This document shows, piece after piece, positions 1 through 9,725 of a DNA stretch of 31,254 bases. This stretch comes from Polysphondylium violaceum (lineage: Eukaryota > Evosea > Eumycetozoa > Dictyosteliales > Dictyosteliaceae). A model generated the notes under the pieces. That model made no database searches and was not told the DNA's origin. It was given only the letters and a program-made list of their open reading frames with translations. Each line of letters begins with the position of its first letter. The first letter of the stretch is position 1. A program made the position numbers and the translations under genes. Location: positions 1-31,254 of the forward strand of contig AJWJ01000267.1 in assembly GCA_000277445.1 (NCBI GenBank), in the 5' to 3' direction.

Positions 1-484
1 TTTTTTCTCTAAAAATTTTTATATTTTTATTTGTGAGTGTGTGGCCAATGTTTATGCCAAATTAAATTTGGGAAAAAGACAACAACTATATTTTTTAAAT
101 GGACTCCTTACCTATCTAACAGTCACAATAATTATTATCATTACTATTATTATTTTTCCATCCAAGAGTTATATAAACAATGGCTAAATATTATTATAAA
201 TAACCATTCAATATAATTATCTTGATTCAAGAATCTATTTTCCCATCCTCATCTTTTTATTTTTATAATAAATGATCGCAATTAGATTTTTTTTTTTTCC
301 GCAGCGCACCTGACAACAATCTTTTATTTTTTTTTGATTTTTTTGAATTTTTTTTTCTTATTTTTTTTGAAAAAAGCCAAGATTTGTGTGTGCAAAGTGG
401 GCGGTGGATATATTTTTTACTTTTTTTTTTTTTTTTATTTTCATATTTATTTATTATATTTTGTAGTATATCTCTTTAAAAAAC
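1..484. promoter_or_regulatory. AT-rich upstream region of the predicted GPI-anchored protein gene
   Basis: No coding region is seen here. The stretch is very AT-rich, with T runs at 288-299 and 421-436, the second about 50 bases before the start codon. Oligo(T) tracts close to the start are typical of dictyostelid promoters. A GT-rich patch lies near 33-45 and another (GTGTGTG, then GTGGGCGGTGG) near 385-408; these resemble G-box-type elements. The start codon context AAAACATG is a good dictyostelid translation start. The left edge may hold the end or start of another gene that I cannot see. Confidence 0.4.
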
Positions 485-1184
485 ATGTTTAAATATCTTT
501 TAGTTATATTCCTTATTATTGGAATTACCTATGGTTTAAGTCCAATCAAGAAGACCTCTTGTGTCATCTCTATGAATGACAAAGATGAAGGCTGTGACAT
601 TCACACCGATCCAGCTCCAGATAATGACAATCTCGTCGCTCGTAAAATTTTAGGTACAAACGAAGCAATGTATTACAGACCAGAATCTTGTTCAATGGAT
701 ATGGATACCATGATGGGTAAGGGTGTTGTCAAAGTAACCTATACCCCAGAAGGTGGTGCTCAAATCGTCAACAAAACCATTTGTTCAACTGTTGCTTGTC
801 AAAACCTCAAAACCCAATCCGCTGTTGTTGATTGGATTAACAAATATCCAGTAAGTATATATACATATGTTGTAAAAAAGACACATACACACATAAATAC
901 TAATACAACCTTTTTTTATCAATCAACAGAAAGGTACAACTCAAACTTGTTATTACAGCACCACTGACACTGGTAGAGTTTTCTTAGAAACCGGTGGTTT
1001 CTGTTCATACCGTGGTACTTTTTCTGAAACCGCAAACACTTGCACATGCACTGGTGGTGCTACAGGAGATTCTTGTGACAATGCTGCTCAAGTTGAACCA
1101 TCCAACAATTTAGGTTCATCTTCTGCTATTCCATCAATTGTTATGTCTGTTTTAGGTTTAATTGTTCTTGCTACTTTAATGTAA
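485..1184 (+). CDS. predicted secreted, GPI-anchored surface protein (2 exons)
   Basis: The exons are 485-850 and 930-1184. The intron at 851-929 (79 bases, GTAAGT...CAG) sits in phase 0, and the join gives a 206-residue protein. The N-terminus is a classic signal peptide: Met-Phe-Lys, then about 12 hydrophobic residues, with cleavage likely after about residue 17. The C-terminus has a small-residue stretch (NNLGSSSA) followed by a hydrophobic tail ending LIVLATLM with nothing after it. That is the layout of a GPI attachment signal, with the omega site probably among the N/G/S residues. The mature part is Cys-rich (clusters near residues 26, 38, 69, 99-105 and in exon 2), so it is likely disulphide-bonded and extracellular. 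Short GPI-anchored proteins of this type, such as ponticulin-like and adhesion-related proteins, are common in dictyostelids, but I cannot place it in a named family. Confidence 0.75.
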
Positions 1185-1472
1185 ATCATCATTATCAAAT
1201 ATGACGATGTTGTTTCACAGCATCACAGCATCAAAACACTGTCAAATCAAATCACATCACAATCAAATCACATTATTTATTTATTTATTAAACTATTAAT
1301 TTAATAAACAATATTACACAACATTATTTATTGAATTATAATATCTGCTGGTCTAGCGTACAACAATGTTCTTGAGAAAGAGATACAAAGAGTTCTCTAG
1401 TAATTTTAAAAATATCTTTAAAATTTTTTGCCTTTTCTTTTTTTTTAAGAGTCCATCTCCTTTCAAATAATA

Positions 1473-3557
1473 ATGAATAACAGTAGTAGCAGGAGTATTA
1501 ATCCTGATCACCTATTCTTTCAAATAGTTAGAGATAAGGTGTTGTTTTCATATCTACTAGAATGTGGGAGATTAGATTTTTGCTCTTTAGGTTATCTTTG
1601 TAAAATTGGTAGATGGGATATATTTGATCAAAAGATAGATAGATTTTTAACAGACAAGTACAATAGTAATAGTTTAATTGATTTTAGATACAAATACAAT
1701 GGTTTACTGCTGTTTTTAATAAGAAACACGAGTTTAGAAAGATTTAAAAAGGTATCAAAATTATTTCCTCTTTTTCATTTCAAAGATAAATCTAAACAAC
1801 GAGATCTACTTAAAAGTTGTTTAAAACTATCATTGTCTGATCCTCTCCAAGGATTAGAGTCGTTTACGTACTTTATTAAACAGTTTGATAAACAATTGGA
1901 TAAGAAAAGTTTAGGTCCTGTGTTTGAGGACATTGCCCTCTATGGCAATATTGATGCTTTTCAATCGATCTATAATCACTTGGAAAAGTTTAAGCTAGAT
2001 AAATATTTGGGTACCATTGCCAATTGGTTGAAAGTGGCGTTGGAGAAAGATAGATTAGAGTTTTGTTATTACTTGATAGAGAATGTAATTAAACCTTGGA
2101 GTGGTGCGCAAGAGGGCGGCGTGAAACCAAATATATCTATTGCTGTCTCTGTGGATCCACCCAAAGAGATTGTAAACTTACTTGGTGGCACTAGAGTTCA
2201 TCTTGTAAAAGAGAATCCAAAAACAAGTGATCAAAATCAAGATTTAAAAAGAGCCATTCTCAAAGGTGAAATAGAAACAATCAATACTCTTTACAGTCAA
2301 TTGGAGAATAAAAAGAGTATTAAGGTCGATTTAACTAGTTACGCCAATTTGGATACTTTAAAATTCATGTATGAAAAGCTTAATTATTTAAGCGTCAAAG
2401 AAACTGCGGTAAACTCAAATGTTGAGTATGTAAAGTACCTCCACGGTCAAGGATTCAAATTTAGTAGTGATATATTTGGTTCCTCTTTGCCAGTAATAGA
2501 ATATATACTGGAAAATGTCGATCCAAATCAAATCACTTTAAAAAACCTAAATTATTTGAAAAGCAATGATACCAAAAGTATAGAATTATTATACAAAGCA
2601 TTTGGGGCAAGGATTATGAAGCTTGATTTCTTTTTTTCTTTTATCCACGATGACTCGGTCCCTATAGTTGAATTTTATATGAAAAATGGTAAATTTGAAA
2701 TCACACCATACCTGTTATCTCAAGTTATATTATCACCAAAGGTATTTAAATATTTGCTGTCATTTATAAAGGTGCCAGTGTCTATAGCTCAAAATATCGT
2801 CAAGCAGTATACAGATAAAAAAGTATTCACAATGATAGAATCGTCCCACTACGAAGCAGTAGAGACTTTTAATGAATTTACAAAATCAAATATCTTGCTC
2901 CACTCTGTTGTTGGCAAAGATTTGCCTAGTCTTGCTATGGAGACTCTATTTGGTACAAAAGTGTCAGAGCCCAAGATGTTGAATTTATTGGTCAAACAAT
3001 ATACCATTGAATCGCCACCATGCCAAACAATGCAATCAATACTCAAAACTATCTTGTATGAATGCATCAAGCACGCAAAAACAACGAGTATCCAAATTAT
3101 TACCAAAACACTATCATACTGTTCATCAAAACAACATTGTACAATCGATTTGACTTTTAACTCTTTAAACTTTGGAATCATAGATAAATCAATACTTTTG
3201 TCCATCGACTATTTATCAAAGTTTGTTATCATTGGTTTAATCAAACAGCATGAAAATGATCCTTTGTTTTTGAGATCAATGGTTGGAAATATCAAAGATC
3301 ACCAAATTCTATTAGATGTATTTTATTTTGCCAAAGGGAAAAAGATAATTACGATTTTAAATCATTTTTCAAAATTAAATATTCAATTTAACGAGGAGAT
3401 ATTCCAACAGTACATTAAAGCAAATGAAAAACAACATACATACCAATCAACAAAAACCAAGAGTGTAAATATAGATTCAACACTATTGAAAAATCCAGAT
3501 TATTTTATAAATAATAATTTATATGTAGCTGATGAGCTCAAAGGTTATAAATAAACT
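1473..3557 (+). CDS. ankyrin-like repeat family protein of dictyostelid type
   Basis: This is an uninterrupted frame of 693 residues plus TAA. The N-terminus (DHLFFQIVRDKVLFSYLLE, residues about 12-30) has the F-box-like or leader helix seen at the start of a large dictyostelid family of degenerate ankyrin-repeat proteins. Repeat-like helical pairs follow: 'ALYGNIDAFQSIYNHLEK' (about 151-168), a stretch with 'YCYYLIENVIKPW', and 'ANLDTLKFMYEKLNYL' followed by 'NSNVEYVKYLHGQGFKF'. The pattern, in which a residue pair marks loss or gain of a neighbour and is followed by x-x-x-Y-L/M, matches ankyrin repeats that have lost the TPLH core. No enzyme motif or membrane segment is seen. The family is thought to mediate protein interactions; the role of this member is unknown. 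The start is the first Met, in the context ATAATAATG. Such genes often occur in lineage-specific expansions, so this copy may have no orthologue outside its group. Confidence 0.75.
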
Positions 3558-4001
3558 AAACAACAATAAATTCAAAGTATTCATGATTTCAATTTACAAA
3601 AATGTTGTTGTTGTTGTTGTTTTTGTTGCTGTTAAACCAGTAAATCAGAAAAGTTAAAAAATTTAAGCTGTTTCTAAAAAAAGCAGTAAAAAATCATCAA
3701 AACAAGATAAAATTTTTGGGGGAATGGTCAAAAAAAAAAAATACCCACTCATACTACTAGATTATTAATCTTCCAAAGTCAGATTTACCAATGGGGGTTT
3801 TTGTTAACAACTTTGGTGATAGTAGTAGGGGTGGTAGTTACATTTAAATCTTCTTTCTAATCTTTAAAATAAAAACACTATTATATTTTTATTACAATCA
3901 CCATTATATTTGTTTTTTATTGCTTATTTATTATTATTTTTATTATCACTAAACCCTACAGATACAACAACCTAAATTATAAAACAACACATAGATCTAA
4001 A
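3558..4001. other. intergenic stretch with simple repeats, no gene seen
   Basis: The region lies between the ankyrin-like gene and the small unknown gene, both on the plus strand. It holds a GTT/TTG simple repeat near 3602-3632, an A-rich run near 3729-3741, and AT-rich promoter-like sequence with TATTTTTATTA and TTATTATTATTTTTATTATCA near 3880-3950. The start codon at 4002 has the context TCTAAAATG. No open reading frame with coding character or RNA gene was recognised. Confidence 0.5.
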
Positions 4002-4537
4002 ATGGCACAAAAACTTTATATTTCAAAAGATAGTATTATTAGTCATTTGGAAGAGTATAGTACAATCGAGTTCAACTCTGAAAAAGAAACAGATGCTGGT
4101 ACTCTTTTGAAATTGAATATAAACAATGTTGAAACCTCAATCACATTAAATCCCAATGGAACTATTCTTGTTCAGTCAAAAAATCAAAATCAATCAAAAA
4201 GAATACAAGATGCTTTAAATCAATTAGTAGGTGTATAAATAGGAATATTATTATATAGCTATTAACTCTTGTACAAAAGAATATACTAGAAAGAGATAAT
4301 AATAGTAGTATAGGTATTTTAAGAAATAAACCTTCAAGTAATGATTTAGGTAGTTCCCATGATGTTAAAAAGTATAAAGTTTTGGTTATTCCAAAAAATA
4401 GTTTAGATACCATTCAACCACGCCTTAAAGAGTTGAAGGTTGAAATAGAATATATACATCTCAATGGTGATGAAAAAGAAATTATAGATAAAATTAAAGA
4501 GCATGGTTCTGGTACTACTTTGGTCACTTATGTTTGA
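4002..4537 (+). CDS. small protein of unknown function (2-exon model)
   Basis: The first frame (4002-4238) would stop after 78 residues, but coding-like sequence continues in another frame up to a TGA at 4535-4537. The best join removes 4231-4289 (59 bases, donor GTGTAT, acceptor CTAG). It links exon 4002-4230 to exon 4290-4537 and gives 158 residues. The N-terminal half ('ISHLEEYSTIEF', 'GTLLKLNINNVETSITLNPNG') looks like a small mixed alpha/beta domain. The C-terminal half ('YKVLVIPKNSLDTIQPRLKE', then 'EIEYIHLNGDEKEIIDKIKE') looks like a second alpha/beta unit with a ubiquitin- or ACT-like feel, but I do not recognise a family. Oddities are the weak donor and the TGA stop, which no other gene here uses. 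The alternative is a 78-residue protein with an unrelated downstream open stretch. Confidence 0.55.
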
Positions 4538-4681
4538 TTTGTAATATATGGATAAATCTAAAAAAACTATGAAAATAAAAAAAAATTTTGAAAAAAAAAA
4601 AAGAAAAAAAAAAACGAACGAAGCTATCAATATTTACATTTTGATATCTTACTAAACGAGTGTAATAGTCCTCATTGAAAA

Positions 4682-6838
4682 ATGGGCGATAGATATAATA
4701 ATAAAAACAACAAGCAGTTTTCAAATAAGGGATACAATAATAGCAATGATAGATATAGTAACAATAATCAATACAATGATATAAATAAGGGATACAACAA
4801 TAATAATAGTTATAAAAACAATAATAATAAGAACAATGATAGATATAATAACAATACCCAATACAATGATATAAATAAAGGATACAATAATAAAAACAAC
4901 GATAATAAATATAATAATAATAATTCTAAATATAACCAGAATAATAATAACAAATTTAATAACAATAAAGATTATAATAATAATAAGAATAATCATAATA
5001 AAAAAAAAGAAGATGAAGAAGATGAAGATAATATTAAAGTTTATGATATTATTGAACCAGAACAAGATGACGATGAAGATAACACAAAGTTGGATGAAGA
5101 GGAAATCGATCATATTTTTGATGTTGTTAGCGACAAGAAAATAGAGTTTACCATTGATTTAGAAGCAGTAGATTATTCAGATCTATCATATTATCCAAGT
5201 TTTAAAAAGAAGTTTTTAATTCAAGAAACTGAATATGAATTAACAAGTTCAAAAGATTTTACAATCTTGAATGATAATACATTTGATGATGAAGATAATC
5301 TACAAGAACAACAGCAAATAGTATATTTACCAGATTCTAAAATACCAGTAGCATCAAATCAAAAATCAAATTGTTTACCCAAGGAAGTTAAACTCTTTTT
5401 CGACAAAACAGAATTTACAGAACCCACTCTGTTTCAAAAGTATGCTTGGCCAGCTATTTTAACTGGTCATGATGTAATTGGTACTTCACTTCCAGGCTCT
5501 GGTAAAACAATTGGTTATCTTGCCCCAATGATCTCTCATGTTCTTGATAGAATGGCTAACAGTGAAAAGGATATTCAAGACTATGAAATTGAATCAAATA
5601 TTTTCTCTTTAATTCTTGTACCAACAAGAGAACTTGGTGTTCAAGTATACAATAATTTCAAAATTATTACAAAGTTTTTTGGCATTAGAGCCCTACCAAT
5701 TTATGGTGGTGTTGCCAAACAACCACAAATTCAATCGTTGAAAAAGATTAATCCACATGTGTTGATTTCAACTCCTGGTAGATTAATAGAGATGGTTTAC
5801 AATCAAAGAGTTGATTTACGTTCAGTCTCTATGTTGGTGTTGGATGAGGCTGATAAAATGTTGTCAAAAGGACTTTTGCCTCAACTCAAACAAATTAAAA
5901 CACAAATTCGTCCAGATTCACAAAATATTTTGTTTAGTGCTACCTTTTCAGAGTCGATGAGAGACATTGCAAAGGATTGGATTAAAGAACCACATATCAA
6001 CTTAAAGATTGGTTCAATGGAACTCCCAAATCTTAAACACATCACTCAAGAAGTACAGTTTCACGCACACCACAAGAAACCTCGTGCTTTGGTAAAAGTA
6101 TTAGAGAGTGCAGAGCTCGAAAAGAAAAAAACCATTGTCTTTTTCAACAAGATTAAAGAACTAAAGAGAATATCTATTATGTGTTTGAAATCAAATATAA
6201 AGCATCAAACTATTTTTGGAAATATAGATCAAGAAAAGAGAGAAACATTGATTAATAATTTTAAGAGTTCAAGAAATCTCCTTCTCTTTTCAACCGATGT
6301 CATTGGTCGTGGTATTCATGTTGACGATATCCAAGTTATTATAAACTATGATTTTCCAAAATCATTGGAGCAATATTGTCATAGAGTAGGTCGTGCTGGT
6401 AGAACAAAGAAAGCAGAAAATGCAAAAGCGATCAGTTTCTTTACAAACACAGACTCATTTTTAGCCAAAGCTTTTGTAAATTTCCTCACTGAGCAAGGAC
6501 AAAAACCTTCTGTTCCATTTTTAAAACAATGCAATGAAAGAATTGGTACAAACTTTGAATTAGTCTTGTCAAAGAGAAAAGAAAAAGAATTAAAAAAGAA
6601 AAGAGCTGCTGAATTAGAGAAGTTATTACAAGATGTTGATGAAAGTGATAGTGACAGTGATTTGGATGATAAATATAAAAAGAAATATTCTGGTTCTGAA
6701 TCTGAATCTGAATCCGAAGAGGAAAAAGAAGAAAAAGAGGAAAAAGAAACAGAGAAAAAAGAAAATGTTGGAGAGAAAAGATCTTTTGTAAACTTTGATG
6801 ATTTATTTAAAAAGAATAAGAAATCAAAGAAATAATAA
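4682..6838 (+). CDS. DEAD-box ATP-dependent RNA helicase, Asn-rich N-terminus
   Basis: The protein has 717 residues in one exon, with all the core DEAD-box motifs in order. There is a Q-motif-like 'FTEPTLFQKYAWP', motif I as SLPGSGKT (about residue 268-275), Ia PTRELG, Ib TPGRL, II DEAD (about 388), III SAT, IV VFFN, V STDVIGRGIHV and VI HRVGRAGR (about 567). It unwinds or remodels RNA and RNA-protein complexes using ATP. Residues 1-110 are almost only Asn, Lys, Tyr and Asp in repeated units such as YNDINKGYNN, followed by an acidic block. The C-terminus (about 640-717) is a charged E/K/S tail ending in a Lys-rich run, probably a nuclear signal. A 'YPSFKKKF' segment before the core recalls the region in front of DDX5/Dbp2-type helicases, but the core is divergent: Ser replaces the usual Ala in motif I, and VIGRG replaces AARG in motif V. 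I leave the subfamily open. Confidence 0.9.
4685..5012 (+). repeat. AAT/AAC-rich coding microsatellite in the helicase N-terminus
   Basis: The start of the helicase gene is built from AAT/AAC (Asn) triplets mixed with AAA, TAT and GAT. It includes an imperfect larger repeat in which 'AGATATAATAAC'- and 'CAATACAATGATATAAATAA'-like blocks recur near 4747-4788 and 4838-4880. These give the protein repeats RY(S/N)NN(N/T)QYNDINKGYNN. Asn-coding triplet expansion is a hallmark of dictyostelid genomes. The larger unit of about 90 bases points to local tandem duplication on top of triplet slippage. Confidence 0.75.
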
Positions 6839-6964
6839 ATGAATTACAAATATATTAAATGAATCTATAGTTATTACTTATTGATATTATTTAAATGCTT
6901 CTTTTTTGATCATCACCGAGGATTACACTTGTTATTAAAATCTTTTTATTTATTTGTTTGAATA

Positions 6965-8281
6965 TTAATTTAACTTTTTGTTTTCTCTATTCTTTTTCTT
7001 GATTTCAAAGTATTTACTGAAAGCAAAAGGAACAAAACCATTATAAAATATTCTGATACCATTGTTATTATTATAAACATTTTTCATAAATGAAAATAAA
7101 CCCACGCTAGACATTAATACAAATGCAGAGTCTGGAGTGAGTATACCAGCACGTGCACATATGTGACCCAATAGTGTACTTTGATATTGGATCAAGGCAA
7201 CATTGAGTGGACATGTAAGTGTGGCTATAACTATGGTCTTTGTGATTGGAGATGCCATGACTTTGTTGAAAAACTCTGTATATCTAGATGGATTGTTTAC
7301 ATAGACCATTTGAGAAAACATTTCCAAGTAATCTAAATTTTGTGCAATGAAAGCCTCTGCAAATCTTATTGTATACTTTAATGGAAGGCCATAGAAGAGA
7401 TCTTGAAAGGAAAGATTAGAAACAATAGTCTTTAATGGGATACCAAGGTTCATTAAATATAAATTTGAAACCAAGCTCAATGGATAAGTGAGTATGTGTG
7501 ATACAAATGGTGAATAGGTTCCGAAAACACTGTTTGATAATGGAAGAATGGCTAAATGTTTGACAGAATCTTTGAAAAGAGATAATGATAATATCTCTAC
7601 TAGATTTCTTGCTTGAAAATTGCCAAGATAGTGCTTTGCCATCTTGAGTGTATCAGTAATATATGGTCTAGATTGACACAAAACGCTAATATGAGTCATA
7701 GGATGTTTAATTACTGAAAAAAATGATGGACCATAATAAAATCTAAGTGCTCCCATGATTCTATCTCTTGCTGAAACTTTTTTATATTGACTATTTGGTT
7801 GTTTTTGTATATGTTGATTATTTTCTTGAAGATGTTGATGTTGTTGATTCTCCAATTGTTGTTGATGTTGTTGTTTATCAAGTAAATCATCATAAATTAC
7901 TCTAAATCTATCATGACTAATAATAAAATAAGATATTAAAAGATCTTTTTCTCTTTGATGATTTGGTTCATCCAAATCTCTGTTTGTTAATGAATCCATT
8001 CCATATTCTTTAAACAAAAAATCATAACTTAATTGGACCTCTTCTTTGGAAGCATTTCTGTGTACTTTTAAATTATCATAAAGATCCTTTTTACCATTAT
8101 CACTTGCTTTAATGACTAATAAAATACTTTCTTGTTCTTCATTCCCTTGTTCTTGTTCTTCTTGATCACCATCCTCTTCATCACTATCCTCTCCATCATA
8201 TTGACTTTCCTCCTCTTCCTCTTCCTCTTCCTCCTCTTTAATATCTTTTTGATAATCTTTTTCTTCTTGTTGGTGGTTCAT
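6965..8281 (-). CDS. J-like domain fused to MTCH2/mitochondrial-carrier-like domain (paralogue 1)
   Basis: The protein has 438 residues in one exon and is TAA-terminated. Residues 1-60 are an acidic E/D/Q run. Residues about 65-130 resemble a J domain (LYDNLKVHRNASKEEVQLSY, then a helix ending RVIYDDLL), but the HPD tripeptide needed to stimulate Hsp70 is absent. After a Gln/His-rich linker (about 135-165), the C-terminal part looks like a degenerate SLC25 carrier. It has 'HPMTHISVLCQS', 'TYPLSLVSNLYLMNLG' (about 264-279) and 'CPLNVALIQYQSTLLG', each followed by amphipathic segments, and a final 'IFYNGFVPFAFSK'. The TYP-x-x-LVSNL-x-x-x-N block is very like the third repeat of human MTCH2, a carrier-fold protein of the mitochondrial outer membrane known as an insertase. 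The usual carrier P-x-D/E-x-x-K/R signature is degenerate, as in MTCH proteins. The likely place is the outer mitochondrial membrane; the role is inferred only. A tandem paralogue lies 153 bases upstream on the same strand. Confidence 0.7.
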   Translation of the reverse strand: MNHQQEEKDYQKDIKEEEEEEEEEESQYDGEDSDEEDGDQEEQEQGNEEQESILLVIKASDNGKKDLYDNLKVHRNASKEEVQLSYDFLFKEYGMDSLTNRDLDEPNHQREKDLLISYFIISHDRFRVIYDDLLDKQQHQQQLENQQHQHLQENNQHIQKQPNSQYKKVSARDRIMGALRFYYGPSFFSVIKHPMTHISVLCQSRPYITDTLKMAKHYLGNFQARNLVEILSLSLFKDSVKHLAILPLSNSVFGTYSPFVSHILTYPLSLVSNLYLMNLGIPLKTIVSNLSFQDLFYGLPLKYTIRFAEAFIAQNLDYLEMFSQMVYVNNPSRYTEFFNKVMASPITKTIVIATLTCPLNVALIQYQSTLLGHICARAGILTPDSAFVLMSSVGLFSFMKNVYNNNNGIRIFYNGFVPFAFSKYFEIKKKNRENKKLN

Positions 8282-8434
8282 ATTTATTAAAGATATTGAT
8301 CTTGGATCCGAATTAAAATAATAAAAATAAAAAAAAAAAATGAAAAAAAAAAGATATTTGCATCTTCACACCCCCACCAACCACACAAATAAATTAATTG
8401 AGAATTTATATATTTTATATATTTAAAATATATT

Positions 8435-9565
8435 TTATTTATTAAAAGCAGGAGTATATTTAGTAAGGACATATGGTAAAAAGCCATTATATAATTTCTT
8501 TGCAGTTTGAGTTTTATAAACACTTTTGACAAATTGCATGATACCAAGGGATGCTGGGAAAAGGGCAGCGGGTAAGATGGCACCTGGTACAGCATTGGTG
8601 GAATAGAGTAAAGTGGATTGATATTGAACAAGTACCATATGGATTGGACATGTGATGGCAGATACCATTAAAGTTTTAAAAAGGGCAGATGAACATACTT
8701 TGTGGAGATACTTTGTAATTGTTTTTTGTTTGTCAATGTGTTGCATGTGAGTGTAGATTTCCAATCCATCCATACATTGATTCAAGAGTTCTTCAATGAC
8801 CTTGTAACTCAAGTAAATTGGAAGACCATGCCATATGGATTTATAGTTGAGATTCTTGGCAATGGTTTTCATTGGTAAGGAGAGATTCATCATCATCAAA
8901 TTGGACAAGAGCTCAAATGGATAATTGACAACTAAACCTGCAAATGTATAGTATGGTCCAAATATTTGTCTATTGATTGGAATGGTAAGAACATTGTAAC
9001 CAACTTTAGCTCCAAAGATGATCAACAACTCCTTTAAGTTTCTAAATGAATAGGTTTTAAGTAAATAACGAAGCATTTTCTTTTCATCGACAACAACGGG
9101 GCTTGATTGAATCATAATGGTGAGGTTGGTCATTGGTATGCTCATGACTGAGATTGCAAGTGAACCAAGATCCAAAAGGGCTTCTTTAACACTTCCAATA
9201 CTCCATGGAACAGTTTGGTTTTTCTTTGTGGTTGTTGTTTGATTAGAGAAATCAAAACTATCGTAAATCTCTCTAAGATATTCATTACCCAAAATGATGT
9301 AGGCTAAAAACATTGCTCTTTGCAAGGCAAAATTATCATCTTGAAGTTCTTCACGTGACAATTTATCAATTTTATAGACTTTGCATAAAACTGCATATTT
9401 GGATTCAATCTCTTCTTTGGAGGCTGATTTCTTTATGTCAAGTATAGAATATAAATTCAATTGTCCATTATCAGTTGAATCCAAAATGAATTTAATATCT
9501 TCTTCTGAATATTGACTTTGTTGTTGTTGTTGTTGTTGTTCTTGATCTTGGTCTATTTGATCCAT
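8435..9565 (-). CDS. J-like domain fused to MTCH2/mitochondrial-carrier-like domain (paralogue 2)
   Basis: The protein has 376 residues in one exon. The layout is the same as its neighbour but shorter at both ends. A short Gln run (residues 10-16, from a CAA/TTG microsatellite near 9519-9541) is followed by the J-like domain at about 38-105 (LYSILDIKKSASKEEIESKY ... YLREIYDSF), again without HPD. The membrane part at about 135-370 contains 'IPMTNLTIMIQSSP', 'NYPFELLSNLMMMNLSLPMK' (about 209-228), 'WHGLPIYLSYK', 'CPIHMVLVQYQSTLL' and 'LYNGFLPYVLTKY'. The repeated P-x-x-x-x-x-x-Q and G-L/F-x-P pattern is that of carrier-fold proteins, and the NYPF..LSNLM block matches the MTCH2 type. The two copies are clearly related but diverged, so the duplication is not recent. 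The function is probably mitochondrial outer membrane biogenesis or shape, by inference from MTCH/SLC25A46-type relatives. No signal peptide is seen. Confidence 0.7.
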   Translation of the reverse strand: MDQIDQDQEQQQQQQQSQYSEEDIKFILDSTDNGQLNLYSILDIKKSASKEEIESKYAVLCKVYKIDKLSREELQDDNFALQRAMFLAYIILGNEYLREIYDSFDFSNQTTTTKKNQTVPWSIGSVKEALLDLGSLAISVMSIPMTNLTIMIQSSPVVVDEKKMLRYLLKTYSFRNLKELLIIFGAKVGYNVLTIPINRQIFGPYYTFAGLVVNYPFELLSNLMMMNLSLPMKTIAKNLNYKSIWHGLPIYLSYKVIEELLNQCMDGLEIYTHMQHIDKQKTITKYLHKVCSSALFKTLMVSAITCPIHMVLVQYQSTLLYSTNAVPGAILPAALFPASLGIMQFVKSVYKTQTAKKLYNGFLPYVLTKYTPAFNK

Positions 9566-9725
9566 CTTTATTAATGACTGAGAATGAGAGGCCTTTTCGC
9601 ATAATTTTTTTTTTTTTTTGTTGATTTTGATCTTTTTTTTTTTTTCTTAAACTTCAAAAGATTGGGAAAAATAGATTTTTTTTTTTTAGAGACAATTGTT
9701 ATCTCATACCTATTTACATATAATA

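Noticed and set aside
4721-5113. Minus-strand Ile-rich open frame of 130 codons
   Set aside because: It is the antisense of the Asn-triplet repeat of the helicase (AAT read backwards gives ATT), a composition artefact.
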